This document shows positions 16,862 to 25,909 of a DNA stretch of 64,000 bases, piece after piece. Position 1 is the stretch's first letter. Each line of letters starts with the position of its first letter. A model generated the notes under the pieces. The model was not told the origin of the DNA, did not search any database, and saw only the letters and a program-made list of their open reading frames with translations. Position numbers and translations under genes: made by a program. The DNA lies in NCBI RefSeq assembly GCF_041320705.1, contig NZ_JBGGTQ010000007.1:124001-188000 (forward strand), in the 5' to 3' direction. Origin of the DNA: Kineococcus mangrovi. Its GTDB lineage: Bacteria > Actinomycetota > Actinomycetes > Actinomycetales > Kineococcaceae.

Positions 16862-19800
16862 GTGGGCATCAAGACGTTCCTGGAGGGGTGGCCGGTCTAC
16901 CGGCAGCTGACGGGCGACGACCCGCTGGGCCGCGGTGCCGCGACCCAGTCGGCGCGCTCGAAGTCCCTGACGCCGCGCACCGCCACGGCCGACCGCGTCG
17001 CCAGGTCGGTCTGCCCCTACTGCGCGGTCGGCTGCGGCCAGCGCGTCTACGTCAAGGACGAGAAGGTCGTCCAGATCGAGGGCGACCCGGACTCGCCGCA
17101 CTCGCGCGGGCGGCTGTGCCCGAAGGGCTCGGCCAGCGAGCAGCTGGTCAACGGCGACTCGCGCGCCACGACGATCCGCTACCGCGCGCCCTACGCGACG
17201 GAGTGGACCGACCTCGACCTCGACACCGCGATGGACATGATCACCGACCGGGTCATCGAGGCCCGCCGGCGCGGCTGGCAGGACGAGGACGAGCACGGCC
17301 GGCGCCTCAACCGCACGATGGGGATCGCCAGCCTCGGCGGCGCGACGCTGGACAACGAGGAGAACTACCTCATCAAGAAGCTGTTCACGGCCATGGGCGC
17401 GATCCAGGTCGAGAACCAGGCCCGCATTTGACACTCCGCCACGGTGCCCGGTCTGGGTGCCTCGTTCGGTCGTGGTGGAGCCACCGGTGACCTGCAGGAC
17501 CTGAGCAACGCCGACGTCATCGTCATCGAGGGCTCGAACATGGCCGAGTGCCATCCCGTCGGGTTCCAGTGGGTGATGGAGGCCAAGGCGCGCGGCGCCA
17601 AGGTCTTCCACGTCGACCCCCGCTTCACGCGCACCAGTGCGCTCGCGGACACCTACGTCCCGATCCGCACCGGGACGGACATCGTCCTGCTCGGGGCGAT
17701 CATCAACCGCGTCCTGACCCAGGAGCGGGACTTCCGCGAGTACGTGGTGGCCTACACCAACGCCTCGCACCTGGTCAGCGAGGACTTCCAGGACACCGAG
17801 GAGCTCGACGGCCTGTTCTCCGGCTTCGACCACGAGACGCGCTCGTACGACACGAAGTCCTGGCAGTACGCGGGCGGCGAGAGCGGCGGTGACGAGGAGG
17901 AGGAGTCCGCCGAGTCCTCCGACGTCGAGACCGGGCAGTCGATGGGGTCCGGTGGTGCCCCGGTGGAGCACCGCAGGATCCAGCGCGACGAGACGCTGCA
18001 GGACCCGCGGTGCGTGTACCAGGTCCTCAAGCGGCACTTCGCCCGGTACACCCCCGAGATGGTCGCCGACGTCTGCGGCATCCCGGAGGACCTGTTCGAC
18101 GAGCTCGCCGAGGCGTGGATCTCCAACTCCGGCCGGGACAAGACCGGTGCGCTGGTCTACAGCGTGGGCTGGACCCAGCGCGGCACCGGGGTGCAGTACA
18201 TCCGCACCGGGGCGATCCTGCAGCTGCTCCTGGGCAACATGGGCCGTCCCGGAGGCGGGGTCATGGCCCTGCGCGGGCACGCCTCGATCCAGGGGTCCAC
18301 GGACATCCCCACGCTGTACAACCTGTTGCCCGGGTACCTGCAGATGCCGCACGCCGAGCGGCACGCCGACTTGCGGGGTTACGTCGACGCCATCAAGGGC
18401 CAGAACCAGAAGGGGTTCTGGGCCAACGCCGACGCCTACACCGTCAGCCTGCTCAAGGCCTACTTCGGCGAGAACGCGACGGCCGAGAACGACTACCTGT
18501 TCGACGAGCTGCCCCGCATCAACGGCGACCACGGCACCTACAGCCAGGTCATGGACATGATCGAGGGCGGGAAGATCTTCGGGTACTTCCTGCTCGGGCA
18601 GAACCCCGCCGTCGGGTCCGCGAACGGGCGCGCCCAGCGCCTCGGCATGGCGAACCTGGACTGGATGGTCGTGCGCGACCTCGTGATGATCGAGAGCGCC
18701 ACGTTCTGGAAGGACGCCCCCGAGGTCGAGACCGGCGAGATCGTGCCGGAGGAGTGCCGCACCGAGGTGTTCTTCCTGCCCGCCGCCTCCCACGTGGAGA
18801 AGGAGGGCACGTTCACCCAGACCCAGCGGTTGCTGCAGTGGCGCGAGAAGGCGGTCAACCCGCCGGGCGACGCCACGAGCGAGCTGTGGTTCTTCTACCA
18901 CCTGGGCCGGCGCATGCGCGAGAAGCTGGCCGAGTCCACCGACCCGCGCGACCAGCTCCTGCTCCAGCTCGCCTGGGACTACCCGGTCCACGGGCAAGAG
19001 CAGGAACCGGACTCCGACGCGGTCCTGCGCGAGATCAACGGGTACGACGGGTCCGGGGAGCTGCTGTCCGGGTACACCGGGCTGAAGCCCGACGGGTCCA
19101 CCTCCAGCGGGTGCTGGATCTACTCGGGCGTGTACGCCGACGGGGTCAACCAGGCCGCGCGGCGCAAACCCGGCCGCGAGCAGTCCCTGCACGCCCCCGA
19201 GTGGGGCTGGGCGTGGCCGATGAACCGGCGGGTGCTCTACAACCGCGCCTCGGCCGACCCGGACGGCAAGCCGTGGAGCGAGCGCAAGGCGCTGGTGTGG
19301 TGGGACGAGGACGCCCAGCGCTGGGTCGGTGACGACATCGCCGACTTCGAGGCCACCAAACCGCCGTCGTACCGGCCGCCCGAGGGGGCGACCGGGGTGG
19401 AGGCCATCGCCGGTGACGACCCGTTCGTCATGCAGAGCGACGGCAAGGGCTGGCTCTACGCGCCCAAGGGGGTCGTGGACGGTCCGATGCCGTCGCACTA
19501 CGAACCGGCCGAGTCCCCGTTCCGCAACGCCGTCTACACCCAGCAGGCGAACCCGGCGCGGGAGATCTACACCAACCACCTCAACGAGGTGCACCCCTCG
19601 CCGCCGGAGAACGGCAGCGAGGTGTTCCCGTTCGTGTGGTTCACCTCGCGGCTGACCGAGCACCACACGGCCGGTGGGATGAGCCGGTTCCTGCCCTACC
19701 TGGCGGAGCTGCAGCCCGCGCTGTTCATGGAGGTCTCGCCGGAACTGGCGCGGGTGCGCGGTCTGGAGCACCTCGGCTGGGCCCACGTCGTCACCGCTCG

Positions 19801-20335
19801 CGCGGTGGTCGAGGCCAGGGTCCTGGTCACCGACCGGCTGGCGCCGCTGAAGGTGCAGGGCACCGAGGTGCACCAGGTGTGGCTCCCCTACCACTGGGGT
19901 TCCGGTGGGCTGACGACGGGTGACGTGGTCAACGACCTGGCGCACCTGACCCTGGACCCCAACGTGCACATCCAGGAGTTCAAGGCCGGCACGTGCGACG
20001 TGCTGCCCGGTCGCCGCCCGCGCGGTCGCGAGGTGCTCGACCTCATCGACGAGTACCGGGTCCGCGGCGGGGTCACGATGGCGTCGGGATCGGTGGCCGT
20101 CACCAGCGACCTCCTGCACGCCGGCGGTCGCGACCGGGCCGAACTCGCCCAGGACGGGGCGACCGACGTCGGCGCCGGGCACGACCCCGAGCAGATCCCG
20201 AAGGTCCTCGGGGTGCGGCACGACACCCGGTCCCGGCCCGGTGACGCCCAGCAGCACGGCGTGGACCCGGACGTCCTGGACCCCCACCCCGACCTGCGGC
20301 GGCCCCCCGCCCCCCACGACACCGGAGACGAGTGA
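16862..20335 (+). CDS. fdhA: Formate dehydrogenase major (molybdopterin) subunit, selenocysteine-containing
   Basis: Oxidises formate to CO2 at a Mo/W-bis-MGD centre. The frame opens at GTG 16862, reaches UGA at 17429-17431 (codon 190) and continues unchanged to 20335, for 1157 residues. The UGA falls exactly at the selenocysteine of this family, in '...VENQARI-U-HSATVPGLG', with the conserved His next to it. N-terminal cysteines C51, C54, C58 and C86 bind a [4Fe-4S] cluster. No twin-arginine signal is visible, so the enzyme probably stays in the cytoplasm. A strongly acidic insert at about residues 338-360 is unusual. The stop overlaps fdhB. Confidence 0.95.
17429..17431 (+). other. In-frame UGA selenocysteine codon of fdhA
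   Basis: The triplet TGA interrupts a frame whose two halves are contiguous formate dehydrogenase sequence. The full decoding set (selD, tRNA-Sec, selA, selB) lies 6-10 kb downstream, and a SECIS hairpin starts 11 bases after it. A sequencing error or nonsense mutation is much less likely. Confidence 0.95.
17443..17461 (+). promoter_or_regulatory. SECIS element in the fdhA mRNA
   Basis: GGTGCCC (17443-17449) pairs with GGGTGCC (17455-17461), with two G-U pairs, around the loop GGTCT (17450-17454). The hairpin begins 11 bases after the UGA. The E. coli fdhF SECIS also has a GGUCU apical loop at about this distance, so this is the expected SelB-binding site. Confidence 0.88.
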
Positions 20336-21492
20336 TGGCGGCGCTGCCCGACCTGACCGCCAGCCTGTACGGACGGCTGGACGACCCCGCCCGCGACGCC
20401 GGCTACGCCGACCCCCCGCCGCGCAAGGGGTTCTTCACCGACACCTCCGTGTGCATCGGCTGCAAGGCGTGCGAGGTGGCCTGCAAGGAGTGGAACGCGG
20501 TGCCCGAGGACGGCATCGACCTGCTGGGGATGTCGTACGACAACACCGGCGGTCTGGGGGCCGACTCCTGGCGGGCGGTCGCGTTCGTCGAGCAGTCCCG
20601 GCCCGTGGGGAACAAGACCGCCCCGTTCGCGGGTGCGGCCACCGGCGGCACCTCGCAGCACCTGCAGCAGGACGCCCCGGCGGCCGGTTTCGACGCCTTC
20701 GCCGAGGCCGCCCGCCTCGGCACCGGGGTCCCCGGGGGGCACCCGGTGGCCGAGCGGGCCCACGAGAACACCGGCGGCGGGTGCGGCGGGGGCTGCGGGG
20801 GTGGATCGCCCGCTGCTCCCTCGGCACGGTCCGGGGAGCAGACCGAGGGGCAGACCGGGGGGCAGTTCCTCGGCATGCCCGGGATGCTGGCCCCGGCCCC
20901 GCTGCCGGACCGCGAGGGCCGGCAGGACGTGCGCTGGCTGATGATGTCCAACGTCTGCAAGCACTGCACGCACGCCGCCTGCCTCGACGTCTGCCCCACC
21001 GGTGCGCTGTTCCGCACCGAGTTCGGCACCGTCGTCGTGCAGCAGGACGTCTGCAACGGCTGCGGGTACTGCGTCTCGGCCTGCCCCTACGGGGTCATCG
21101 ACAAGCGCGAGGACGACGGCCGGGCCTGGAAGTGCACGCTGTGCTACGACCGGCTCGGGCAGGACGAGACCCCCGCCTGCGCCAAGGCGTGCCCCACGGA
21201 GTCCATCCAGTTCGGGGACCTCGACGAGCTGCGCGAACGCGCCGAACGCCGCCGGCAGCAGCTGCACGACGTCGGCGTCACCGAGGCCCGCCTCTACGGG
21301 GAGGACCCCGAGGACGGCGTCGGCGGGGACGGGGCGTTCTTCCTGCTCCTGGACGAGCCGGAGGTCTACGGCCTGCCCCCGGACCCGGTCGTCACCACGC
21401 GCGACCTGCCCTCGATGTACAAGCACATGGCGGCGGCCGCCGGGTTCATGCTGCTCGGCACCGTCGCCGCGGCGCTGGGACGGCGCTCGTGA
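20335..21492 (+). CDS. fdhB: Formate dehydrogenase iron-sulphur (beta) subunit
   Basis: Transfers electrons from the large subunit to the membrane subunit. Four ferredoxin-type cysteine groups are visible: 'CIGCKACEVACKEWN', 'CKHCTHAACLDVCPTG', 'CNGCGYCVSACPYG' and 'CTLCYDRLG...CAKACPTES'. A hydrophobic C-terminal helix (about the last 20 residues) can anchor it in the membrane. An odd Gly/Cys segment ('GGGCGGGCGGGS') lies in a low-complexity insert near residues 145-157. The ATG at 20335 overlaps the fdhA stop by one base (TGATG). No signal peptide is present. Confidence 0.93.
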   Translation: MAALPDLTASLYGRLDDPARDAGYADPPPRKGFFTDTSVCIGCKACEVACKEWNAVPEDGIDLLGMSYDNTGGLGADSWRAVAFVEQSRPVGNKTAPFAGAATGGTSQHLQQDAPAAGFDAFAEAARLGTGVPGGHPVAERAHENTGGGCGGGCGGGSPAAPSARSGEQTEGQTGGQFLGMPGMLAPAPLPDREGRQDVRWLMMSNVCKHCTHAACLDVCPTGALFRTEFGTVVVQQDVCNGCGYCVSACPYGVIDKREDDGRAWKCTLCYDRLGQDETPACAKACPTESIQFGDLDELRERAERRRQQLHDVGVTEARLYGEDPEDGVGGDGAFFLLLDEPEVYGLPPDPVVTTRDLPSMYKHMAAAAGFMLLGTVAAALGRRS

Positions 21493-22619
21493 GTCCGGAA
21501 CCGTCCCAGCAGACCCCGCACCAGCCCGGGCAACCGGGGTTCGAGCACGTTCCCGGCACCGACCCGATCGGGGGGCAGGCCGCCCGCATGTGGGACGCGG
21601 GCATGGGTTCGCGCACGGGGGGGAACAAGGACGGCAGGAGGCGCCGGCGCGGTGACGTGAACGCCGTCGTCCCGGACGCGGAGTTCCGCTCGTACTACGG
21701 CCGCGCCGTCCTCAAACCGCCGGTGTGGACGCACGAGATCGCCTACTACCTGTTCTCGGGAGGGTTGGCGGCCGGTAGCTCCCTGCTCGCGGCCGTCGCC
21801 GACGCGCACGGGGACGTCTTCGCGCGCCGGGCCCTGCGCACCACCTCCCTGACGGCGGTCGGGGCGAGCGCGTACTTCCTCATCGCCGACCTCGGCCGGC
21901 CCGAGCGCTTCTACAACATGCTCCGCGTCGCCAAGGTGACGTCACCGATGTCGGTCGGCACGTACATCCTGTCCGTGTTCGGCCCGTTGTCCGGGGCGGC
22001 CGCGGTCGCCGAACTCGGTGCGCTGCTGCCCGAGCGCGGCGCCCTGGGCCTGCTCCGCCGCGTCGCCGGTCCGGCGGGGTCCCTCGCGGGGGTGGGAGCG
22101 GCCGTCACCGGTCCGCTGCTGGCCACCTACACGGCCGTCCTGTTCGCCGACACGGCCGTCCCGAGCTGGCACGAGCCCTACCGGGAACTGCCGTTCGTCT
22201 TCGGCGGCAGCGCTCTGGCCGCCGGCTCCGGGGCGGCCCTGCTGCTCGCGCCGGTGTCGCAGACCGGTTCCGCCGCGCGGCTCGCGGCGATCGGTGCCAC
22301 CGTGGAACTCGCTGCCGCGCACCGGATGGAGACCGCGCACGGGCTCGTCAGCGAACCCTTCCACCTCGGTCGGCCGGGCCGGTTCCTCACAGCCGCCCGC
22401 ACGCTCACCGTAGCCGGAGCCGCCGGCGGCATCGCCGCCCGGTTCCTGCCCCGGCGCGCGGCCCGGGTGGTCTCGGCCCTGTCGGGGGCGAGCCTGCTCA
22501 CCGGTTCGTTCCTCACCCGCATGGCCGTGTTCGAGGCGGGAGTCGTCTCGACGAAGGACCCGAAGTACGTCGTCGTCCCGCAACGGGAACGTCTGGAGGC
22601 ACGCCAGCGCGCCTCCTGA
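21489..22619 (+). CDS. NrfD/PsrC-type membrane subunit of the formate dehydrogenase
   Basis: About 376 residues. A polar N-terminal 75 residues precede 'WTHEIAYYLFSGGLAAGSS', the NrfD-family start, and then about eight hydrophobic helices, with 'ADLGRPERFYNMLRVAKVTS' between early helices. NrfD proteins anchor iron-sulphur/molybdopterin complexes and exchange electrons with quinone without haem. Here it replaces the cytochrome b subunit of classical FDH-N. The GTG at 21489 overlaps the fdhB stop, so the three subunits form one coupled operon. Confidence 0.88.
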   Translation: MSPEPSQQTPHQPGQPGFEHVPGTDPIGGQAARMWDAGMGSRTGGNKDGRRRRRGDVNAVVPDAEFRSYYGRAVLKPPVWTHEIAYYLFSGGLAAGSSLLAAVADAHGDVFARRALRTTSLTAVGASAYFLIADLGRPERFYNMLRVAKVTSPMSVGTYILSVFGPLSGAAAVAELGALLPERGALGLLRRVAGPAGSLAGVGAAVTGPLLATYTAVLFADTAVPSWHEPYRELPFVFGGSALAAGSGAALLLAPVSQTGSAARLAAIGATVELAAAHRMETAHGLVSEPFHLGRPGRFLTAARTLTVAGAAGGIAARFLPRRAARVVSALSGASLLTGSFLTRMAVFEAGVVSTKDPKYVVVPQRERLEARQRAS

Positions 22620-22638
22620 ACCACGAGGAGTCAACCGC

Positions 22639-23436
22639 ATGGCGTTCAAGACACCGGAGCAGATCGCCGTCGCCGCGCTCGCGAGCGGTGAGAAGAAGGC
22701 GCACCTGCCGATCGCCAAGATGGTCGTCGGGGGTTTCCTGGCCGGCGCCTACATCGCGTTCGCGGGCCTGCTGGCCGTCGACGTGACGGCCGGGTTGAAC
22801 CCGCAGCTGTGGGGCGGGGTCGTCACCCTGCTGACCGGGGCGGTGTTCAGCCTGGGCCTGGTGCTCGTCATCATCGCGGGTTCGGAACTGCTCACGGGGA
22901 ACATGGCGCTGGTCCCCATGGCCGTCCTGGGCCGCAAGGTCACGATCGGGCGGCTCGCGCTGAACTGGGGCGTCGTCCTCGTCGCGAACCTGCTGGGGGC
23001 CCTGTTCGTCGCCTACGTCCTCGCCGTGCAGACGGGCGTCATCGGCGCGGAGGGAACGGCCTCGTACGCGCGCATCGCCGCCATCGCCACCGGCAAGGCC
23101 GTCACCGAGACGGACCTGACGATCTTCCTGCGGGCCATCGGGTGCAACTGGCTCGTCTGCCTGGGCGTCTGGATGGCGATGGCCGCCGAGGACGTCGCGG
23201 GGAAGATCCTGGCCATCTTCTTCCCCATCACCGCGTTCGTCGCACTGGGTTTCGACCACGTCGTCGCCAACATGTTCTTCCTGCCCGCCGCCCACTGGGC
23301 CGGGGTGCCCGGCATCGGCTGGGGCCACGTCGTGAACAACTGGGTGTTCGCCGGTCTGGGCAACGTCGTGGGCGGCGGGTTCTTCGTCGGGGTCCTCTAC
23401 TGGTTCCTCCACCTGCGCGGCCGGTCGGCCGACTGA
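22639..23436 (+). CDS. Formate/nitrite transporter (FNT) family channel
   Basis: A 265-residue protein with six hydrophobic segments. FNT hallmarks are 'GGFLAGAYIAFAGLLAVDV' (helix 1), 'GSELLTGNMALVPMAVLGRK' (helix 2 and loop) and 'NNWVFAGLGNVVGGGFFVG' (helix 6). The E. coli relatives FocA and NirC move formate or nitrite. Its place 19 bases after the formate dehydrogenase operon argues for formate uptake feeding the enzyme. An 'AGGAGT'-like ribosome site (GAGGAGT) precedes the ATG. Confidence 0.92.
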   Translation: MAFKTPEQIAVAALASGEKKAHLPIAKMVVGGFLAGAYIAFAGLLAVDVTAGLNPQLWGGVVTLLTGAVFSLGLVLVIIAGSELLTGNMALVPMAVLGRKVTIGRLALNWGVVLVANLLGALFVAYVLAVQTGVIGAEGTASYARIAAIATGKAVTETDLTIFLRAIGCNWLVCLGVWMAMAAEDVAGKILAIFFPITAFVALGFDHVVANMFFLPAAHWAGVPGIGWGHVVNNWVFAGLGNVVGGGFFVGVLYWFLHLRGRSAD

Positions 23437-23440
23437 GACC

Positions 23441-24424
23441 TCAGCGGACCACCAGCGTCGTGTCCCCGCGCCGGGGGACGAGTTCCCCGACGACGGGGTA
23501 GCCCGGGACCTCACCGGCGACGAGCAGCCCGCCGGAGGTCTGCGCGTCGGCGAGCAGGACGAGTTCGTCCTCACCGGCGGACCCGGCGTCCAGGTGGGGT
23601 CGCACCCAGTCGAGGTTCCGGCGGCTGCCGCCGGGCACGAACCCGTCGGCCAGCGACCGGCGCGCCCCCTCGACGTAGGGCACCGCAGCCGCGTCGACGA
23701 CGGCCGTGACGCCGCTGGCGCGGGCCACCTCGTGCAGGTGGCCCAGCAGGCCGAACCCCGTGACGTCCGTCGCGCAGCGGACCCCGGCGGCCAGCGCCGC
23801 GGCGGCGGCGTCCCGGTTGAGCGTCGTCATGACGGCGATCGCCTCCTGGAACACCTCGCCGGTCGCCTTGTGCCGGTTGTTGAGGACACCGAGACCCAGG
23901 GGTTTGGTCAACGTCAGCGGCGACCCCGCCCGCGCCGCGTCCCCGCGCAGCAACCGGTCCGGGTCGCCGATCCCGGTGACCGCCATCCCGTACTTGGGTT
24001 CGGGGTCGTCGATGCTGTGCCCGCCGCCCAGGTGGCAGCCCGCCGCCGCGGCCGCGTCGGCGCCCCCGCGCAGCACCTCCCGGGCCAGCTCGGCGGGCAG
24101 GACGTCGCGGGGCCAGCCCAGCAGGTTCACCGCCACCAGCGGCGTCCCGCCCATGGCGTAGACGTCCGACAGCGCGTTCGTCGCCGCGATCCGGCCGAAG
24201 GTGTACGCGTCGTCGACGACGGGGGTGAAGAAGTCCGCGGTGACGATGACGGCACGTCCACCCTCGATGCGCACCACGGCCGCGTCGTCGCCCACGCCGA
24301 TCAGGAGGTCCGCGGAGGGGGGCGGGGCCAGACCGGCCACCATCTCCTCGAGCTCCCCGGGCGGGATCTTGCACGCGCACCCTCCGCCGTGGGCGTACTG
24401 CGTCAGTCTCTGCGGCGAGCTCAT
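23441..24424 (-). CDS. selD: Selenide, water dikinase (selenophosphate synthetase)
   Basis: Makes selenophosphate, the selenium donor for Sec-tRNA. The N-terminal catalytic loop reads 'HGGGCACKIPPGELEEM' with C16, C18 and K19, so this SelD uses cysteine and not selenocysteine. 'VGDDAAVVRIEGGRAVI' and 'ATNALSDVYAMGGTP' are typical of the AIR synthase-like fold, and 'ATDVTGFGLLGHLHEVA' of the C-terminal half. Length 327 from ATG 24424. It faces the formate dehydrogenase operon with only a 4-base gap, so the two transcripts must meet end to end. Confidence 0.96.
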   Translation of the reverse strand: MSSPQRLTQYAHGGGCACKIPPGELEEMVAGLAPPPSADLLIGVGDDAAVVRIEGGRAVIVTADFFTPVVDDAYTFGRIAATNALSDVYAMGGTPLVAVNLLGWPRDVLPAELAREVLRGGADAAAAAGCHLGGGHSIDDPEPKYGMAVTGIGDPDRLLRGDAARAGSPLTLTKPLGLGVLNNRHKATGEVFQEAIAVMTTLNRDAAAAALAAGVRCATDVTGFGLLGHLHEVARASGVTAVVDAAAVPYVEGARRSLADGFVPGGSRRNLDWVRPHLDAGSAGEDELVLLADAQTSGGLLVAGEVPGYPVVGELVPRRGDTTLVVR

Positions 24425-24455
24425 GGGCCCCACCGTAGGGTGGTCCCGCGTGCGT

Positions 24456-24551
24456 GGAGGCGTACGGGTGCCTGGTGGCCCCCGCGGTCTTCAACACCGA
24501 CGTGACCGAGCACCTCGGTCAGGTGGGTTCGATTCCCATCCGCCTCCGCCA
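24456..24551 (+). tRNA. selC: tRNA-Sec (anticodon TCA)
   Basis: The 5' GGAGGCG (24456-24462) pairs with CGCCTCC (24541-24547), then G and CCA (to 24551). The anticodon loop CTTCAAC (24489-24495) carries anticodon TCA, which reads UGA. A long variable arm has a perfect 7-bp stem (GACCGAG/CTCGGTC), and the T-loop is TTCGATT with stem GTGGG/CCCAT. At 96 bases it has the size of a selenocysteine tRNA. It lies between selD and selA. Confidence 0.95.
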
Positions 24552-24589
24552 CGCACGCCCCTCGCGCACCCGTCGCGTAGGTTGCGCGT

Positions 24590-25909
24590 GTGCACCCCGC
24601 GGAGCCGCAGGACCCCCGACGCAGCGTGCCGCGCACGGACGCGGTGCTGACCGACCCGCGGGTGGCGGCCGCCGTCGCCGAGCGCGGGCGCGACGTCGTC
24701 AAGGACGCCGTCCGCCGGGCTCAGGCCCGGGTGCGCGCCGGGGAACTGGCCGCCGGGGACCTCGTCGAGGCGGTGCTGACCGCCCTGCCGCCCGCGGGCA
24801 CCACGCTGCGGCGGGTCCTCAACGCCACCGGCGCGGTCCTGCACACCAACCTCGGCCGGGCGCAGCTGTCGGTCGCCGCCGTGGAGGCCGTCGTCACCGC
24901 CGCGGGGGCCACGGACGTCGAGATGGACCTGGTGACCGGTCGCCGGGCCCGCCGCGGGCGAGGGACGGTGGCGGCGCTGCGGGCGGCCGTCCCGGCCGCG
25001 GGTGACGTGCACGTCGTCAACAACGGCGCCGCGGCCCTCGTCCTCGTCGCCACCGCCCTGGCGGCCGGGAAGGAGATCGTCGTCAGCCGCGGTGAGCTCG
25101 TCGAGATCGGCGACGGGTTCCGGTTGCCGGACCTGCTGGAGTCCACCGGCGCGCGGCTGCGGGAGGTCGGCACCACCAACCGCACCTCGCTCGCGGACTA
25201 CCGCGCGGCCCTGTCGGAGCGGACCGGGTTCGTCCTCAAGGTCCACCCCTCGAACTTCGTCGTCACCGGTTTCACCGCCGGGGTGCAGGCCGGGGAGCTG
25301 GCCGGGGAGTTGGCGGGGCTGGGCGTGCCCGTCGTGGTCGACATCGGCTCGGGGCTGCTCGCCCCGGACCCGGCGCTGCCGGCCGAACCGGACGCCGCGA
25401 CGGTCCTGGCGGCCGGCGCCGACCTCGTGACCGCGTCGGGCGACAAGCTGCTCGGCGGACCCCAGGCGGGGCTGCTGCTGGGGCAGGCCGGGCTCGTGGA
25501 GCGGTTGCGGCGCCACCCGCTGGCCCGCGCGCTGCGGGTGGACAAGCTCACCCTCGCCGCCCTCGAGGCGACCCTGCGCGCGGCGCCCAACCCCACCCGC
25601 GACGCCGTCCACGCCGACCCGGCGGTGTTGCGCGAGCGGTGCACCGCGGTGGCGGAGGCGTTGCGGGGCAGCGGGATCGACGTCGGTGTGGAACCGTCCG
25701 CAGCGGTCGTCGGCGGTGGCGGTGCGCCCGGGGTGGAACTGGACTCCTGGGTGGTCTCGCTGCCTCCCGACCTCGCCGTCCCGCTGCGGACCGGGGACCC
25801 CTCGGTCGCCGGGCGCGTCGAGGGCGGCCGCTTGCTGCTGGACCTGCGGACCGTGCCCGCCGACGCCGACGGCCTCCTCGTCGCGGCGGTGCGCGGAGCG
25901 GGCCGGTGA
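24590..25909 (+). CDS. selA: L-seryl-tRNA(Sec) selenium transferase
   Basis: A PLP enzyme that converts Ser-tRNA-Sec to Sec-tRNA-Sec using selenophosphate. Diagnostic segments are 'LRRVLNATGAVLHTNLGRA', 'VHVVNNGAAALVLVATAL' and the PLP lysine in 'VTASGDKLLGGPQAGLL' (K286 from this start). Length 439 is normal. The GTG start at 24590 lies 38 bases after tRNA-Sec. The stop overlaps the selB start by four bases (GTGA), so SelA and SelB are made together. Confidence 0.96.
   Translation: MHPAEPQDPRRSVPRTDAVLTDPRVAAAVAERGRDVVKDAVRRAQARVRAGELAAGDLVEAVLTALPPAGTTLRRVLNATGAVLHTNLGRAQLSVAAVEAVVTAAGATDVEMDLVTGRRARRGRGTVAALRAAVPAAGDVHVVNNGAAALVLVATALAAGKEIVVSRGELVEIGDGFRLPDLLESTGARLREVGTTNRTSLADYRAALSERTGFVLKVHPSNFVVTGFTAGVQAGELAGELAGLGVPVVVDIGSGLLAPDPALPAEPDAATVLAAGADLVTASGDKLLGGPQAGLLLGQAGLVERLRRHPLARALRVDKLTLAALEATLRAAPNPTRDAVHADPAVLRERCTAVAEALRGSGIDVGVEPSAAVVGGGGAPGVELDSWVVSLPPDLAVPLRTGDPSVAGRVEGGRLLLDLRTVPADADGLLVAAVRGAGR

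Noticed and set aside
16769-17431. A separate short formate dehydrogenase fragment ending at 17431
   Set aside because: The downstream frame is the same, the TGA is at the selenocysteine position, and a SECIS hairpin follows. It is one gene.
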